A DNA stretch of 12,213 nucleotides from assembly GCA_020025655.1 (NCBI GenBank), contig JAHHRR010000050.1, positions 1 to 12,213 on the forward strand, written 5' to 3'. Below are positions 1 through 6,985 of the stretch, piece by piece. The DNA is from Oscillospiraceae bacterium. GTDB taxonomy: Bacteria > Bacillota > Clostridia > Oscillospirales > Oscillospiraceae. The translations under genes and the position numbers were made by a program. The notes beneath the pieces were generated by a model. The model saw only the letters and a program-made list of their open reading frames with translations. It searched no databases and was not told the origin of the DNA. Each line of letters starts with the position of its first letter. Position 1 is the stretch's first letter.

Positions 1-371
1 AAGTTACCCTTGTACTCATGGTATGGATGGCATTCATTTCAATGGCCATAGGCGTAAGAGAAAAGCTGCATATAGCTATTGAAATGTTCTTTAATAAACT
101 GCCGAAGCCGGCTCAGAAGGTATTCAATGCCGTGAATAACCTGTTTGTGGCAATAGTCGGCATAGTACTTCTGGTATACGGCATAATCCTCATAAAGTAT
201 ACCAGCACCTCCACTCTTCCGGCTACAAAATGGCCCGCATGCACCTTGTACCTGATGCTGCCGGTAGGTGGATTCTTCATTGCATATTACAGCCTCCTGA
301 GACTTTTCGGTCTGGAGCGCTATATTCCTAAAACTAAAGAAGAAACGGAGGAACAGGAAAGCGATGTTTGA
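1..371 (+). CDS. TRAP transporter small permease (DctQ family), 5' end outside window
   Basis: This is the small membrane subunit of a tripartite ATP-independent periplasmic (TRAP) transporter, which pairs with the large DctM subunit to take up an organic acid using an ion gradient. The frame is open from base 3 to the stop at 369-371, with no stop upstream of the ATG at 18, so the true start is probably outside the window. Visible family signs are the G-V-R-E-K-L-H-I segment after the first helix and two hydrophobic segments. One lies around NNLFVAIVGIVLLVYGIILI and the other in LYLMLPVGGFFIAYYSLLRL, preceded by the typical S-T-L-P-A-T-K-W-P loop. The C-terminal tail is charged and cytoplasmic in type. 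The stop overlaps the start of the large permease by 8 bases, as expected for translational coupling. The substrate cannot be told from this subunit, and the binding protein is not in the window. Confidence 0.88.
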   Translation, partial: VTLVLMVWMAFISMAIGVREKLHIAIEMFFNKLPKPAQKVFNAVNNLFVAIVGIVLLVYGIILIKYTSTSTLPATKWPACTLYLMLPVGGFFIAYYSLLRLFGLERYIPKTKEETEEQESDV

Positions 372-1665
372 TCAGAATATTGCAATTTTAATTCTGCTGG
401 GCGTTTTCACTGTCATGATCTGCTTTAAACTGCCCATAACCTTCGCTCTTGCTACCTCCTCAGTTCTGGCAGCAATTTATATGAGGCTGCCTCTTATGGG
501 TGTAATCCAGCAGATGGCGAAGAACGTAAATAACTTTTCCCTGATGGCAATTCCTTTCTTTATCCTTGCAGGTGAGATAATGGGTGCCGGCGGTATATCG
601 AACCGAATGCTGCAAGCGGCAAATGCCTGCGTCGGACATCTCCGCGGCGGTCTTGCCCACGTTAACATTCTGGGTTCAATGCTCTTTGGACATCTCTCCG
701 GTTCTGCCGTTGCAGACGTTTCCTCTTTGGGCAGCATCGAAATTCCCATGATGGTTAACGCAGGATACGATAAGGACTTTTCAGTTGCAACAACCGTTGC
801 ATCCTCCTGTCAGGGTGTTCTTATCCCGCCCAGCCACAATATGATTATCTATTCTCTGGCAGCAGGCGGTGTTTCCGTTGGTGCTTTGTTTATGGCGGGT
901 CTTATACCCGGCATACTCTGCGGCATTTCTCTTATGATCGTCTGCGGAATTATCAGCGTTAAGAGACAGTACCCCAAGGGCGAGCGTATGAGCTGGAAAC
1001 AGAGAGGTAAAATCCTTCTGGACGCAGCGTTTGCTCTCTTTACTGCAGTTATCATTCTTGTAGGTGTTACCGCGGGCTGGTTTACTGCCACCGAGAGTGC
1101 AGCAATCGCAGCTATCTATGCTTTCATCGTTGCAAAGTTCATTTACAAGGAACTCAGATGGAAGCAGATTCCCAGAATCCTCTATAACGTAGTAAAGACT
1201 CTCGCTACCGTATTCAGCCTTATCGCTGCTGCCGGTGCTTTCGGCTGGCTCCTTGCATATCTTCAGGTTCCCAGCCTTATCACCAAGGCTCTTCTTACCA
1301 TTACTCACAATAAGATTATCCTGCTTCTGCTTATTAACCTTCTGCTTCTCATTCTGGGCTGTGTTATGGATATGGCTCCTCTTATCATTATCGTAACTCC
1401 TATCCTTGTTCCCGTTGTTGAAGCATTCGGTATGAGCCCCGTTCACTTCGGCGTCGTTCTTATCTTCAACCTGGCTGTTGGCCTCTGCACTCCTCCTGTG
1501 GGAAGTGCACTGTTTGTTGGCTGCAGCGTCGGTAAGATAAAGATTGAAGAAACCGTAAAGGCTATGATACCTATGTACATAGCAATGATATTGTGCCTGC
1601 TTCTTGTAACATTTGTTCCTTCCATTTCACTCGGCCTGCCCAGACTTTTGGGCTACCCCGTCTGA
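364..1665 (+). CDS. dctM: TRAP transporter large permease (DctM family)
   Basis: This is the large permease of a TRAP transporter and forms the transport channel in the cytoplasmic membrane. The 433 residues match the usual length of about 425-435, and hydrophobic segments run the whole length (roughly 11-12 helices). Family motifs appear in order: IPFFILAG at 63-70, GGLAHVN at 95-101, SGSAVADV at 112-119, a GY pair at 134-135, IPPSHNMI at 154-161, LFMAGLIPG at 175-183, and CTPPVGSALFVG from residue 375. The start is the ATG overlapping the end of the small subunit gene. A strong terminator follows 10 bases after the stop, so this is the last gene of its operon. The family also includes transporters for dicarboxylates, sialic acid and keto-sugar acids. 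The gene symbol marks family membership only; the substrate is unknown. Confidence 0.95.
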   Translation: MFDQNIAILILLGVFTVMICFKLPITFALATSSVLAAIYMRLPLMGVIQQMAKNVNNFSLMAIPFFILAGEIMGAGGISNRMLQAANACVGHLRGGLAHVNILGSMLFGHLSGSAVADVSSLGSIEIPMMVNAGYDKDFSVATTVASSCQGVLIPPSHNMIIYSLAAGGVSVGALFMAGLIPGILCGISLMIVCGIISVKRQYPKGERMSWKQRGKILLDAAFALFTAVIILVGVTAGWFTATESAAIAAIYAFIVAKFIYKELRWKQIPRILYNVVKTLATVFSLIAAAGAFGWLLAYLQVPSLITKALLTITHNKIILLLLINLLLLILGCVMDMAPLIIIVTPILVPVVEAFGMSPVHFGVVLIFNLAVGLCTPPVGSALFVGCSVGKIKIEETVKAMIPMYIAMILCLLLVTFVPSISLGLPRLLGYPV

Positions 1666-1675
1666 TTGATTCCTT

Positions 1676-1715
1676 AAAGCTCCTTTGTGCGATTTTTCGC
1701 GCAAAGGAGCTTTTT
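1676..1715 (+). terminator. Rho-independent terminator of the TRAP operon
   Basis: The arm at 1676-1691 pairs with the arm at 1698-1713 over 16 positions with a single G-T wobble, around a six-base loop (ATTTTT). The pairing core is AAAGCTCCTTTG with CAAAGGAGCTTT, followed by a T run at 1711-1715. It lies 10 bases after the dctM stop and should end + strand transcription there. The other strand lacks a good T run after the stem, so it looks one-directional. Confidence 0.93.
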
Positions 1716-1904
1716 CTATATTCGGACTCATTGGCATATACAAGTAAAGCATATGAATAATTTTAAATTTCCTTTGAAAAAATGCACAAAAAGCAACAAA
1801 TCTATCGTTCAATTAACACAGAGTTCATTATAAATCTTTAATAAGTCTTTATTTTTTCTGAATAATGTGGTAGAATACTCTGAATTCATTTAGGAGGAAT
1901 TACC
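1716..1904. other. AT-rich intergenic region without a gene
   Basis: Apart from the promoter candidate and the AGGAGG ribosome binding site at 1892-1897 (seven bases before the yqhY ATG), this stretch holds no convincing coding frame, RNA gene or long repeat. It contains the eight-base palindrome TGAATTCA at 1881-1888, close to the predicted transcription start. It also contains TGAATAATTTT at 1754-1764, which resembles one half of an arginine-repressor box but lacks a good second half. Confidence 0.7.
1848..1876 (+). promoter_or_regulatory. Probable sigma-A type promoter for the yqhY-tyrS operon
   Basis: A TG-G-TAGAAT element at 1868-1876 is a one-mismatch -10 box preceded by the extended -10 dinucleotide. 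The matching -35 position, 17 bases upstream at 1848-1853, reads TTTATT and is weak, which is common for extended -10 promoters. The predicted transcription start is near 1883, about 22 bases before the yqhY start codon. It follows the TRAP terminator in an AT-rich region and is the only good promoter-like site I see before this long gene run. The two TCTTTA copies at 1835-1840 and 1846-1851, 11 bases apart, lie just upstream or within the -35 region. This is a prediction from sequence alone. Confidence 0.5.
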
Positions 1905-2267
1905 ATGGGCGATAATTACATCAGATGTCAGGAAGAAAAGGGCAGCATAAATATCTCCGAGGACGTTATATCCAGCATTGTGCGTTCTGCTATCTCAGAG
2001 CTGGAAGGTATAGCCGGCCTTTCCAACACCGCAGGCTCTGACCTGGCCGAACTCATAGGCCTCAAATCTCTGAGTAAAGGTATAAAAGTCCAGTTTGTTG
2101 ATGATAAAATTATTGTTGACGTTATTATTACCGTTAAGTACGGCTGCAATATAGTAAACGTTGCAAGAAATGCTCAGGACAAGATTATGAATATTGTTCA
2201 GTCTACCACCGGTATCGAGCACGCAGAGGTTAATGTACACGTTTCAGGTATTGCCTTTGACAAATAA
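1905..2267 (+). CDS. yqhY: Asp23/Gls24 family protein (YqhY-like)
   Basis: This is a small protein of the Asp23/Gls24 (DUF322) family, associated in Gram-positive bacteria with the cell envelope and stress. The YqhY branch is the member found beside accBC and nusB and has been linked to control of fatty acid synthesis in Bacillus. The 120 residues carry the full family pattern: G-S-I-N-I-S at 13-18 with the following helix through SSIVRSAISELEGIAGLS, the K-G-I-K-V strand at 58-62, the V-K-Y-G turn at 77-80, the TTGIEHAEVNVHV segment at 101-113, and a C-terminal G-I-A-F. No signal peptide or membrane helix is present, so it is probably cytoplasmic. It is the first gene after the promoter and has the strongest ribosome binding site in the cluster. 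Its place next to nusB supports the YqhY assignment rather than another paralogue. Confidence 0.9.
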   Translation: MGDNYIRCQEEKGSINISEDVISSIVRSAISELEGIAGLSNTAGSDLAELIGLKSLSKGIKVQFVDDKIIVDVIITVKYGCNIVNVARNAQDKIMNIVQSTTGIEHAEVNVHVSGIAFDK

Positions 2268-2282
2268 GATTTCGGGGGAAAG

Positions 2283-2789
2283 ATGATGAAGAGAACTACT
2301 GCGAGAGAGCTTGCCATTCAGCTTGGCTTTGCAGCTGCCGCAAATAACATGGATGTTTCCGATATGCTGAACGAGTTTTTCACATTGGAGCATTATGAAA
2401 GCCTTGAGGATGAGGGAGAGCTTTACAGTGAATATCCCGATCCCAAGCAGATGGACTATATCCGCCGCCTTGTTGCTCTCACTGCTGAAAAGCGGGAGGA
2501 GATTGACGGCTATATTGAGCGCTACGCCAAGGGCTGGAAGATAAGCAGAATTTCCAGAACTGCTCTGGCTGTTCTGCGTTGCGCCATATGCGAGATACTG
2601 TATATGGACGATGTTCCCAACTCTGCCGCAATTAACGAGGCAGTTGAGCTTTGCAAGGGCTACGACGAGCCGGAGACTGTTGCATTTGTAAACGGTGTTC
2701 TGGGCGGATTCGTGCGCGGAGAACTGGGAGAAGAAATTAAAATTGCCGAGCTTTCCGAAACTGAAATCGAAGAAACACTCGGCGAATAA
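2283..2789 (+). CDS. nusB: Transcription antitermination factor NusB
   Basis: NusB binds boxA RNA with NusE (ribosomal protein S10) and supports antitermination of rRNA operons. The all-helical core is clear. An R-x-x-A-R type N-terminus has become RTTAREL, and the conserved GWKISRISRTALAVLRCAI block lies at 84-102, followed by EILYMDDVP, the INEAVELCKGY motif at 117-127 and the AFVNGVLGGF motif at 134-143. At 168 residues it is longer than the usual 130-145, because of an acidic insert around residues 36-56 and an acidic tail after 146. Two start codons lie in tandem at 2283 and 2286. The G-rich Shine-Dalgarno at 2274-2278 is spaced better for 2286 (seven bases) than for 2283 (four), so the protein may be one residue shorter. 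It sits 15 bases after yqhY and three bases before xseA, indicating one transcript. Confidence 0.93.
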   Translation: MMKRTTARELAIQLGFAAAANNMDVSDMLNEFFTLEHYESLEDEGELYSEYPDPKQMDYIRRLVALTAEKREEIDGYIERYAKGWKISRISRTALAVLRCAICEILYMDDVPNSAAINEAVELCKGYDEPETVAFVNGVLGGFVRGELGEEIKIAELSETEIEETLGE

Positions 2790-2792
2790 GTC

Positions 2793-4001
2793 ATGAATAA
2801 TCAGATTTTAACTGTTTCGGAGCTCAACAGCTTAATGAAGGCCCATATCGAGTCTGAGCCTCTGTTTATGAACGTCTGCATTAAGGGCGAACTTTCAAAC
2901 TATAAAATCTACCCATCAGGCCACCACTATTTTTCCTTGAAGGACGGCGGAGGAAGTCTGCGCTGCGTTATGTTCAGAGGCAGCGCCATGAAACTTCGTT
3001 ACAGACCGGAAAACGGTATGAGCGTCCTTGCCTACGGCCGGATTGCAGTTTATGAAAGGGACGGAGCATATCAGCTCCAGTGCAGCCAGCTCATGCCTGA
3101 GGGCACGGGTGATCTGCAGCTTGCCTTTGAGCAGCTTAAAGCAAAGCTCAGCGATGAAGGCCTTTTCGACAGGGCACATAAAAAGCCCCTGCCTGCGATG
3201 CCTGAAAAAATTGCAATAATTACCTCATCTGCCGGTGCAGCTGTCCATGATATGATAAGAATACTGGGACGGCGCTGGCCTATGAGCAAGGTTCTGCTTC
3301 TGCCGGTCAGAGTGCAGGGCGTTGAGGCTCCGCCTGAAATCGCGGGGGCTATCAGGTATGCAAACGAGTTTAAGGTTGCAGACCTGATAATTACAGGCCG
3401 CGGAGGAGGTTCCATTGAGGATCTCTGGGCCTTTAACGACGAGCGGGTTGCAAGGGCTATCTATGCCTCGGAAATTCCGGTTATATCGGCTGTGGGCCAT
3501 GAGCCCGATGTTACAATTTCCGACTATGTGGCAGATGCCAGAGCGTCCACTCCGTCCAATGCTGCGGAAATTGCAGTTCCGGACTGCGACGATATGAGAA
3601 ACCACCTTAATAAGCTTGAGGCACTGGTTTCCCAGTCAGTTGATGCAAAGCTCAGAAACTATCGTGAAAGACTGCGTAATATAGGCTCAAAGTCTGTAAT
3701 TACAGACCCGGTTACGCAGATAGATAACCGACGCCAGAATCTGGACTATATTTACAGAAGACTTATAGCAGCTCAGGAGAGCATCGTTTCCAAAAGCCGC
3801 AGAAACTTTGTTTCCCTTGCGGCCTCTCTTGATGCAATGAGCCCGCTGCGGGTTTTAAGCCGCGGTTATACGGTCGCGTCCAAAGAGAGCGGCGAAACGG
3901 TTAAGCAGGCCTCAGAGCTTAAGGCGGGGGATAAAATTACTCTCCGCTTTTCTGACGGCGAAGCCGGCTGTACTGTTGACAGCCTTAAATTAAATAACTG
4001 A
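2793..4001 (+). CDS. xseA: Exodeoxyribonuclease VII large subunit
   Basis: This is the catalytic subunit of exonuclease VII, which degrades single-stranded DNA from both ends to oligonucleotides in the cytoplasm and works as a complex with several XseB copies. The N-terminal OB-fold (about residues 5-103) includes V-C-I-K-G-E-L-S-N-Y and the H-H-Y-F-S-L-K-D segment. The catalytic region then shows IITSSAGAAVHDMI at 142-155, GRGGGSIEDLWAFN at 202-215, VGHEPDVTISD at 234-244 and ADARASTPSNAAE at 247-259. A charged, probably coiled-coil stretch follows to about 350, as expected for XseB binding, then the conserved SPLRVLSRGYT block and a small C-terminal beta domain. The 402 residues are normal for Gram-positive XseA. 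Only three bases separate it from nusB and no strong ribosome binding site is visible, so translation is probably coupled. folD, found at this spot in Bacillus, is absent. Confidence 0.97.
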   Translation: MNNQILTVSELNSLMKAHIESEPLFMNVCIKGELSNYKIYPSGHHYFSLKDGGGSLRCVMFRGSAMKLRYRPENGMSVLAYGRIAVYERDGAYQLQCSQLMPEGTGDLQLAFEQLKAKLSDEGLFDRAHKKPLPAMPEKIAIITSSAGAAVHDMIRILGRRWPMSKVLLLPVRVQGVEAPPEIAGAIRYANEFKVADLIITGRGGGSIEDLWAFNDERVARAIYASEIPVISAVGHEPDVTISDYVADARASTPSNAAEIAVPDCDDMRNHLNKLEALVSQSVDAKLRNYRERLRNIGSKSVITDPVTQIDNRRQNLDYIYRRLIAAQESIVSKSRRNFVSLAASLDAMSPLRVLSRGYTVASKESGETVKQASELKAGDKITLRFSDGEAGCTVDSLKLNN

Positions 4002-4010
4002 GGTGAGTGT

Positions 4011-4244
4011 ATGGCAGGTAAAAAACTGAATTTTGAGCAGTCGCTGGAGAAGCTTGAAGATATTGTCCGCCATCTCGAAAAGGGAGATATGCCGCTGAGC
4101 GACTCCCTTAAACTTTTTGAAGAGGGAACAGCCCTTCTGACTTCCTGCAATCAGATGCTTGATGATGCAGAGCAGAAGGTTGTAAAGCTTAAAAAGGGCC
4201 CTGACAGGGCTCCGGTTGAGCTGCCTTTTGAAGGAGAAGAATGA
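4011..4244 (+). CDS. xseB: Exodeoxyribonuclease VII small subunit
   Basis: This is the small helical subunit of exonuclease VII and binds the long coiled-coil of XseA. Its 77 residues match the family's usual 60-85. The two-helix pattern is typical: FEQSLEKLEDIVRHLEKG at 8-25, the G-D-M-P-L-S-D-S-L turn at 25-33, then LKLFEEGTALLTSCNQML at 33-50 and a lysine-rich end. The Shine-Dalgarno AGGTGAG at 4001-4007 begins on the last base of the xseA stop codon, so expression of the two subunits is closely linked. The gene ends one base before the next start codon. Confidence 0.96.
   Translation: MAGKKLNFEQSLEKLEDIVRHLEKGDMPLSDSLKLFEEGTALLTSCNQMLDDAEQKVVKLKKGPDRAPVELPFEGEE
4231..4236 (+). promoter_or_regulatory. 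Ribosome binding site that fixes the ispA start
   Basis: AAGGAG lies nine bases before the ATG at 4246, inside the last codons of xseB. An in-frame TTG at 4216 would add ten residues, but those codons lie within xseB and contain this site, so the ATG at 4246 is the better start. Confidence 0.75.
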
Positions 4245-4245
4245 C

Positions 4246-5112
4246 ATGACAGCAAATGAATATAAAACTATGATAGATAAGGCCCTTGAGGGCTATTTTA
4301 CCAATGATAAAATGCCTCAGGCCGGACTTGCCGATGCGATGAGATACAGCCTTCTTGCAGGCGGAAAGCGCATCAGACCTATGCTTGTGCTGGAGTTCTG
4401 CCGTATTTCCGGCGGAGACATTGAAAAAGCACTGCCTGTTGCATGCGGCATTGAAATGCTTCATACGTACAGCCTGATACACGACGATCTGCCTTGCATG
4501 GATAACGATGATCTCAGACGCGGCAGACCTACAAACCACGTGGTTTACGGTGAATGTACCGCGATGCTTGCAGGCGATGCCCTTCAGGCAGAGGCATTCA
4601 ACACTATCCTCGGATGTGATCTTCCTGCCGACCGCAGAGCAGCCTGTGCCGGTGCGCTGGCTGAGGCTGTCGGAATTGATGGCATGTGCGGAGGCCAGTA
4701 TCTTGATATGCTGGGCGAGGGCAAGGAACTCACCGAACAGGAATTAACTGAAATAAACAGCCGTAAAACCGGAGCGCTCCTTGTTGCCGCATGCCAGATG
4801 GGCGTTGCCGCGGCGGGCGGTTCACGCATCCAGATGGATGCTGCCGGACAGTTCGGAGCAGCTATCGGTATGGCTTTCCAGATAAGAGACGATATGCTGG
4901 ACGTTCTCAGCACCGAAGAAGAACTTGGAAAGCCTATTGGCTCCGACGCAGCTGAGAAAAAGAATACATACATGGCCCTCATGGGTAAAGAGGGCTGTGA
5001 GAACACCGTGGAGAAGCTTACAGAATTCGCCAAAAACATTTTGAGCGAAGCATTTACAGATACTCAGTTCCTTTGCGAACTGGCTGACTCCATGGCAAAA
5101 AGATTTAATTAA
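4246..5112 (+). CDS. ispA: Farnesyl diphosphate synthase (polyprenyl synthetase family)
   Basis: This enzyme condenses dimethylallyl diphosphate with isopentenyl diphosphate to geranyl and then farnesyl diphosphate, the precursor for undecaprenyl carrier lipid and quinones. From the ATG at 4246 it has 288 residues, typical of bacterial IspA. The substrate-binding GGKRIRP is at 39-45. The first aspartate-rich motif, HDDLPCMDNDDLRRGRP at 79-95, has the two extra residues between aspartates that mark the short-chain bacterial (type II) enzyme. The second motif, FQIRDDMLD at 211-219, is followed by GKPIGSD. K174 (in SRKTGAL) and Q212 are also retained. It starts one base after xseB and lies just upstream of dxs, so the first and a late step of isoprenoid supply are encoded together. 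Geranylgeranyl synthase is possible, but the motif type and the neighbours favour FPP synthase. Confidence 0.95.
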   Translation: MTANEYKTMIDKALEGYFTNDKMPQAGLADAMRYSLLAGGKRIRPMLVLEFCRISGGDIEKALPVACGIEMLHTYSLIHDDLPCMDNDDLRRGRPTNHVVYGECTAMLAGDALQAEAFNTILGCDLPADRRAACAGALAEAVGIDGMCGGQYLDMLGEGKELTEQELTEINSRKTGALLVAACQMGVAAAGGSRIQMDAAGQFGAAIGMAFQIRDDMLDVLSTEEELGKPIGSDAAEKKNTYMALMGKEGCENTVEKLTEFAKNILSEAFTDTQFLCELADSMAKRFN

Positions 5113-5126
5113 GCGGACACTTCCGC
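5113..5126 (+). other. Small hairpin in the ispA-dxs gap
   Basis: GCGGA at 5113-5117 pairs with TCCGC at 5122-5126 around a CACT loop, directly after the ispA stop codon and eight bases before the dxs Shine-Dalgarno. No T run follows, so it is not a terminator. It could protect or punctuate the mRNA, but five base pairs is near what chance produces. Confidence 0.35.
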
Positions 5127-5133
5127 AAAAAAC

Positions 5134-5138
5134 AGGGG
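5134..5138 (+). promoter_or_regulatory. Ribosome binding site for the GTG-started dxs
   Basis: AGGGG lies six bases before a GTG at 5145. The protein begins with the usual short DXS N-terminus from this GTG and no ATG is near, so GTG is the start. Confidence 0.65.
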
Positions 5139-5144
5139 TTTGCA

Positions 5145-6983
5145 GTGGCTATATTAGATAGAATAAATTCTTCGGAGGACGTAAAGCAGCTTAAAGACTA
5201 TAAGCTGGTTCCGCTTTGTAAAGAGATAAGAGAGTTTCTTGTCGAAAATCTCTCAAAGACAGGCGGTCACCTTGCCTCCAACCTTGGAGCTGTGGAGCTT
5301 AGTGTTGCTCTGCACAGGGTATATGACAGTAAAAAAGACCGTATAGTATTTGATGTAGGCCATCAGGGCTATACTCATAAAATTATTACCGGCAGAAAAG
5401 ATCAGTTCCCCACTTTAAGACAGTACGGCGGCCTGTCCGGCTATCCCAAGCCTACCGAAAGCGAAGATGATGCTTTCATAGCAGGTCACGCCTCCAACTC
5501 CGTTTCTGTTGCAGTCGGTATGGCGAAAGCCAGAACCATGTCAGGTGGAGACTATGACGTTGTAGCCGTTATAGGTGACGGCGCACTGACCGGCGGTCTT
5601 GCATATGAGGGCCTTGCATATGCAGGTGCCAGCGAGGAGCCGATGGTTATTATCCTTAACGATAATAACATGTCCATTGACCCCAATGTAGGCGGTACAG
5701 CAAGACTTCTGCAGAGAATGCGAGTTAGACAGGGCTATATAAGCTTTAAGCGCTGGTACAAAGACGCATTTTCCAAGGTTCCTAAACTCTATGCTTTTAA
5801 CCATAAAATAAAGGAATGGATAAAGTGGCACATTCTGCCGGGAAACATGTTCAGCTCTATGGGACTTTATTATCTGGGCCCTGTTGACGGACATGATGTA
5901 AAGGAACTGGAGCATGTGCTGCGCTGGGCAAGAGACAGACGTGAGCCTGTTCTTGTTCACGTGATTACTAAGAAGGGCAAGGGCTGTGAGTATGCAGAGG
6001 AGCACCCTGAATGTTATCACGGAGTAGGTCGGTTTGACCCTGTAACAGGTGAAATGCCTCCCGCAAAGGCTAATTTCTCTGAAAAATTCGGAGAATATCT
6101 CAGCGAGTTTGCAGAGAAAAATGATAAAATTTGTGCTATAACCGCTGCTATGGCAAGCGGTACCGGCCTTGATATTTTTGCTAAGAAATATCCCGACCGC
6201 TTTATTGATGCAGGTATAGCAGAAGGCCATTCAACTGCAATGGCCGCAGGACTTGCAAAGCAGGGAATGGTACCTGTTTTTGCTGTCTACTCAAGTTTTG
6301 AGCAGCGCGGATTTGACATGCTTATACATGATGTGTCCCTGCTTAACCTCCATGTTGTTCTGGGCATTGACAGAGCCGGTATTGTAGGCGGCGACGGTGA
6401 GACTCATAACGGTGTGTTTGACGTCAACTATCTCAGCTCCGTTCCCGGACTCACTTTACTCTGCCCATCAAACTTTGCAGAACTCCATGATATGCTGGAA
6501 AGTGCCCTTTTTGAAATTGACGGTCCTGTTGCACTCCGCTACCCCAGAGGCGGCGAGGGTGAATACAAGGAGTCCAGAAAAGAGCAGGAGAGCATTATCC
6601 GTGAGGGCAGTGATGTTACGCTTGCCTGCTACGGTACTATGGTTAATGAAATGCTGAAAGCAGCTGATATACTGGAAAAGCAGGGAATTTCAGCAGAAAT
6701 CGTCAAAATTTCCGCTGTTAAACCTGAGCTTTACCCTGTATGTATAAGCTCTGCCGAAAAAACCGGCAGACTTGTAGTTGCAGAAGAAGTCTGTGCAGCA
6801 GGCTGTGTGGGTGAGCGCATAGTTACCCGTGCTGCACTTGCAGGCAAAGCTGTCAGCAATGTTAAATTATTAAATCTCGGAGAGGGGATAGTCGCCCACG
6901 GCGACAGAGCTCTGCTTATGAAGGAAAAAGGCATTGATGCCGAAGCCATTGCAAAGGCCGCTTCTGAGCTCTGCGGGCGTTAA
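5145..6983 (+). CDS. dxs: 1-deoxy-D-xylulose-5-phosphate synthase
   Basis: DXS joins pyruvate and glyceraldehyde 3-phosphate, using thiamine diphosphate (TPP) and Mg2+, to give DXP. This is the first committed step of the MEP isoprenoid pathway and also feeds thiamine and pyridoxal synthesis. The 612 residues are close to the usual 620. The TPP-binding domain shows GGHLASNLGAVEL at 40-52, DVGHQ at 70-74, GDGALTGG at 144-151 and LNDNNMS at 171-177, which together form the GDG-to-N motif. The central domain carries GPVDGHD, the pyrimidine-binding domain the catalytic glutamate E360 in GIAE, and RAGIVGGDGETHNG. YPRG and a transketolase C-terminal domain follow. Several motif positions differ from the usual form (GYTHK, EGHSTAMAAG, THNG), but the catalytic residues I can recognise are present. 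It lies 32 bases after ispA and two before tlyA. Confidence 0.96.
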   Translation: MAILDRINSSEDVKQLKDYKLVPLCKEIREFLVENLSKTGGHLASNLGAVELSVALHRVYDSKKDRIVFDVGHQGYTHKIITGRKDQFPTLRQYGGLSGYPKPTESEDDAFIAGHASNSVSVAVGMAKARTMSGGDYDVVAVIGDGALTGGLAYEGLAYAGASEEPMVIILNDNNMSIDPNVGGTARLLQRMRVRQGYISFKRWYKDAFSKVPKLYAFNHKIKEWIKWHILPGNMFSSMGLYYLGPVDGHDVKELEHVLRWARDRREPVLVHVITKKGKGCEYAEEHPECYHGVGRFDPVTGEMPPAKANFSEKFGEYLSEFAEKNDKICAITAAMASGTGLDIFAKKYPDRFIDAGIAEGHSTAMAAGLAKQGMVPVFAVYSSFEQRGFDMLIHDVSLLNLHVVLGIDRAGIVGGDGETHNGVFDVNYLSSVPGLTLLCPSNFAELHDMLESALFEIDGPVALRYPRGGEGEYKESRKEQESIIREGSDVTLACYGTMVNEMLKAADILEKQGISAEIVKISAVKPELYPVCISSAEKTGRLVVAEEVCAAGCVGERIVTRAALAGKAVSNVKLLNLGEGIVAHGDRALLMKEKGIDAEAIAKAASELCGR

Positions 6984-6985
6984 AT

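Noticed and set aside
781..1446. A 221-codon open frame on the minus strand
   Set aside because: It is antisense to dctM. The residues are polar and low in recognisable structure, while the + strand encodes a clear permease.
1752..1769. A possible arginine-repressor box (TGAATAATTTTAAATT)
   Set aside because: Only the left half matches the TGAAT-N4-ATTCA consensus, in an AT-rich region more than 100 bases before the predicted promoter start.
1627..1812. A 61-codon minus-strand frame across the intergenic region
   Set aside because: It runs through the terminator hairpin and into the end of dctM, and its sequence gives no family signal.
4216..4245. A TTG start that would lengthen ispA by ten residues
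   Set aside because: It lies within xseB and contains the AAGGAG site. The ATG at 4246, nine bases after that site, fits better.
5541..6230. A 229-codon open frame on the minus strand
   Set aside because: It is antisense to the core of dxs, which has full-length conserved motifs; a shadow frame.
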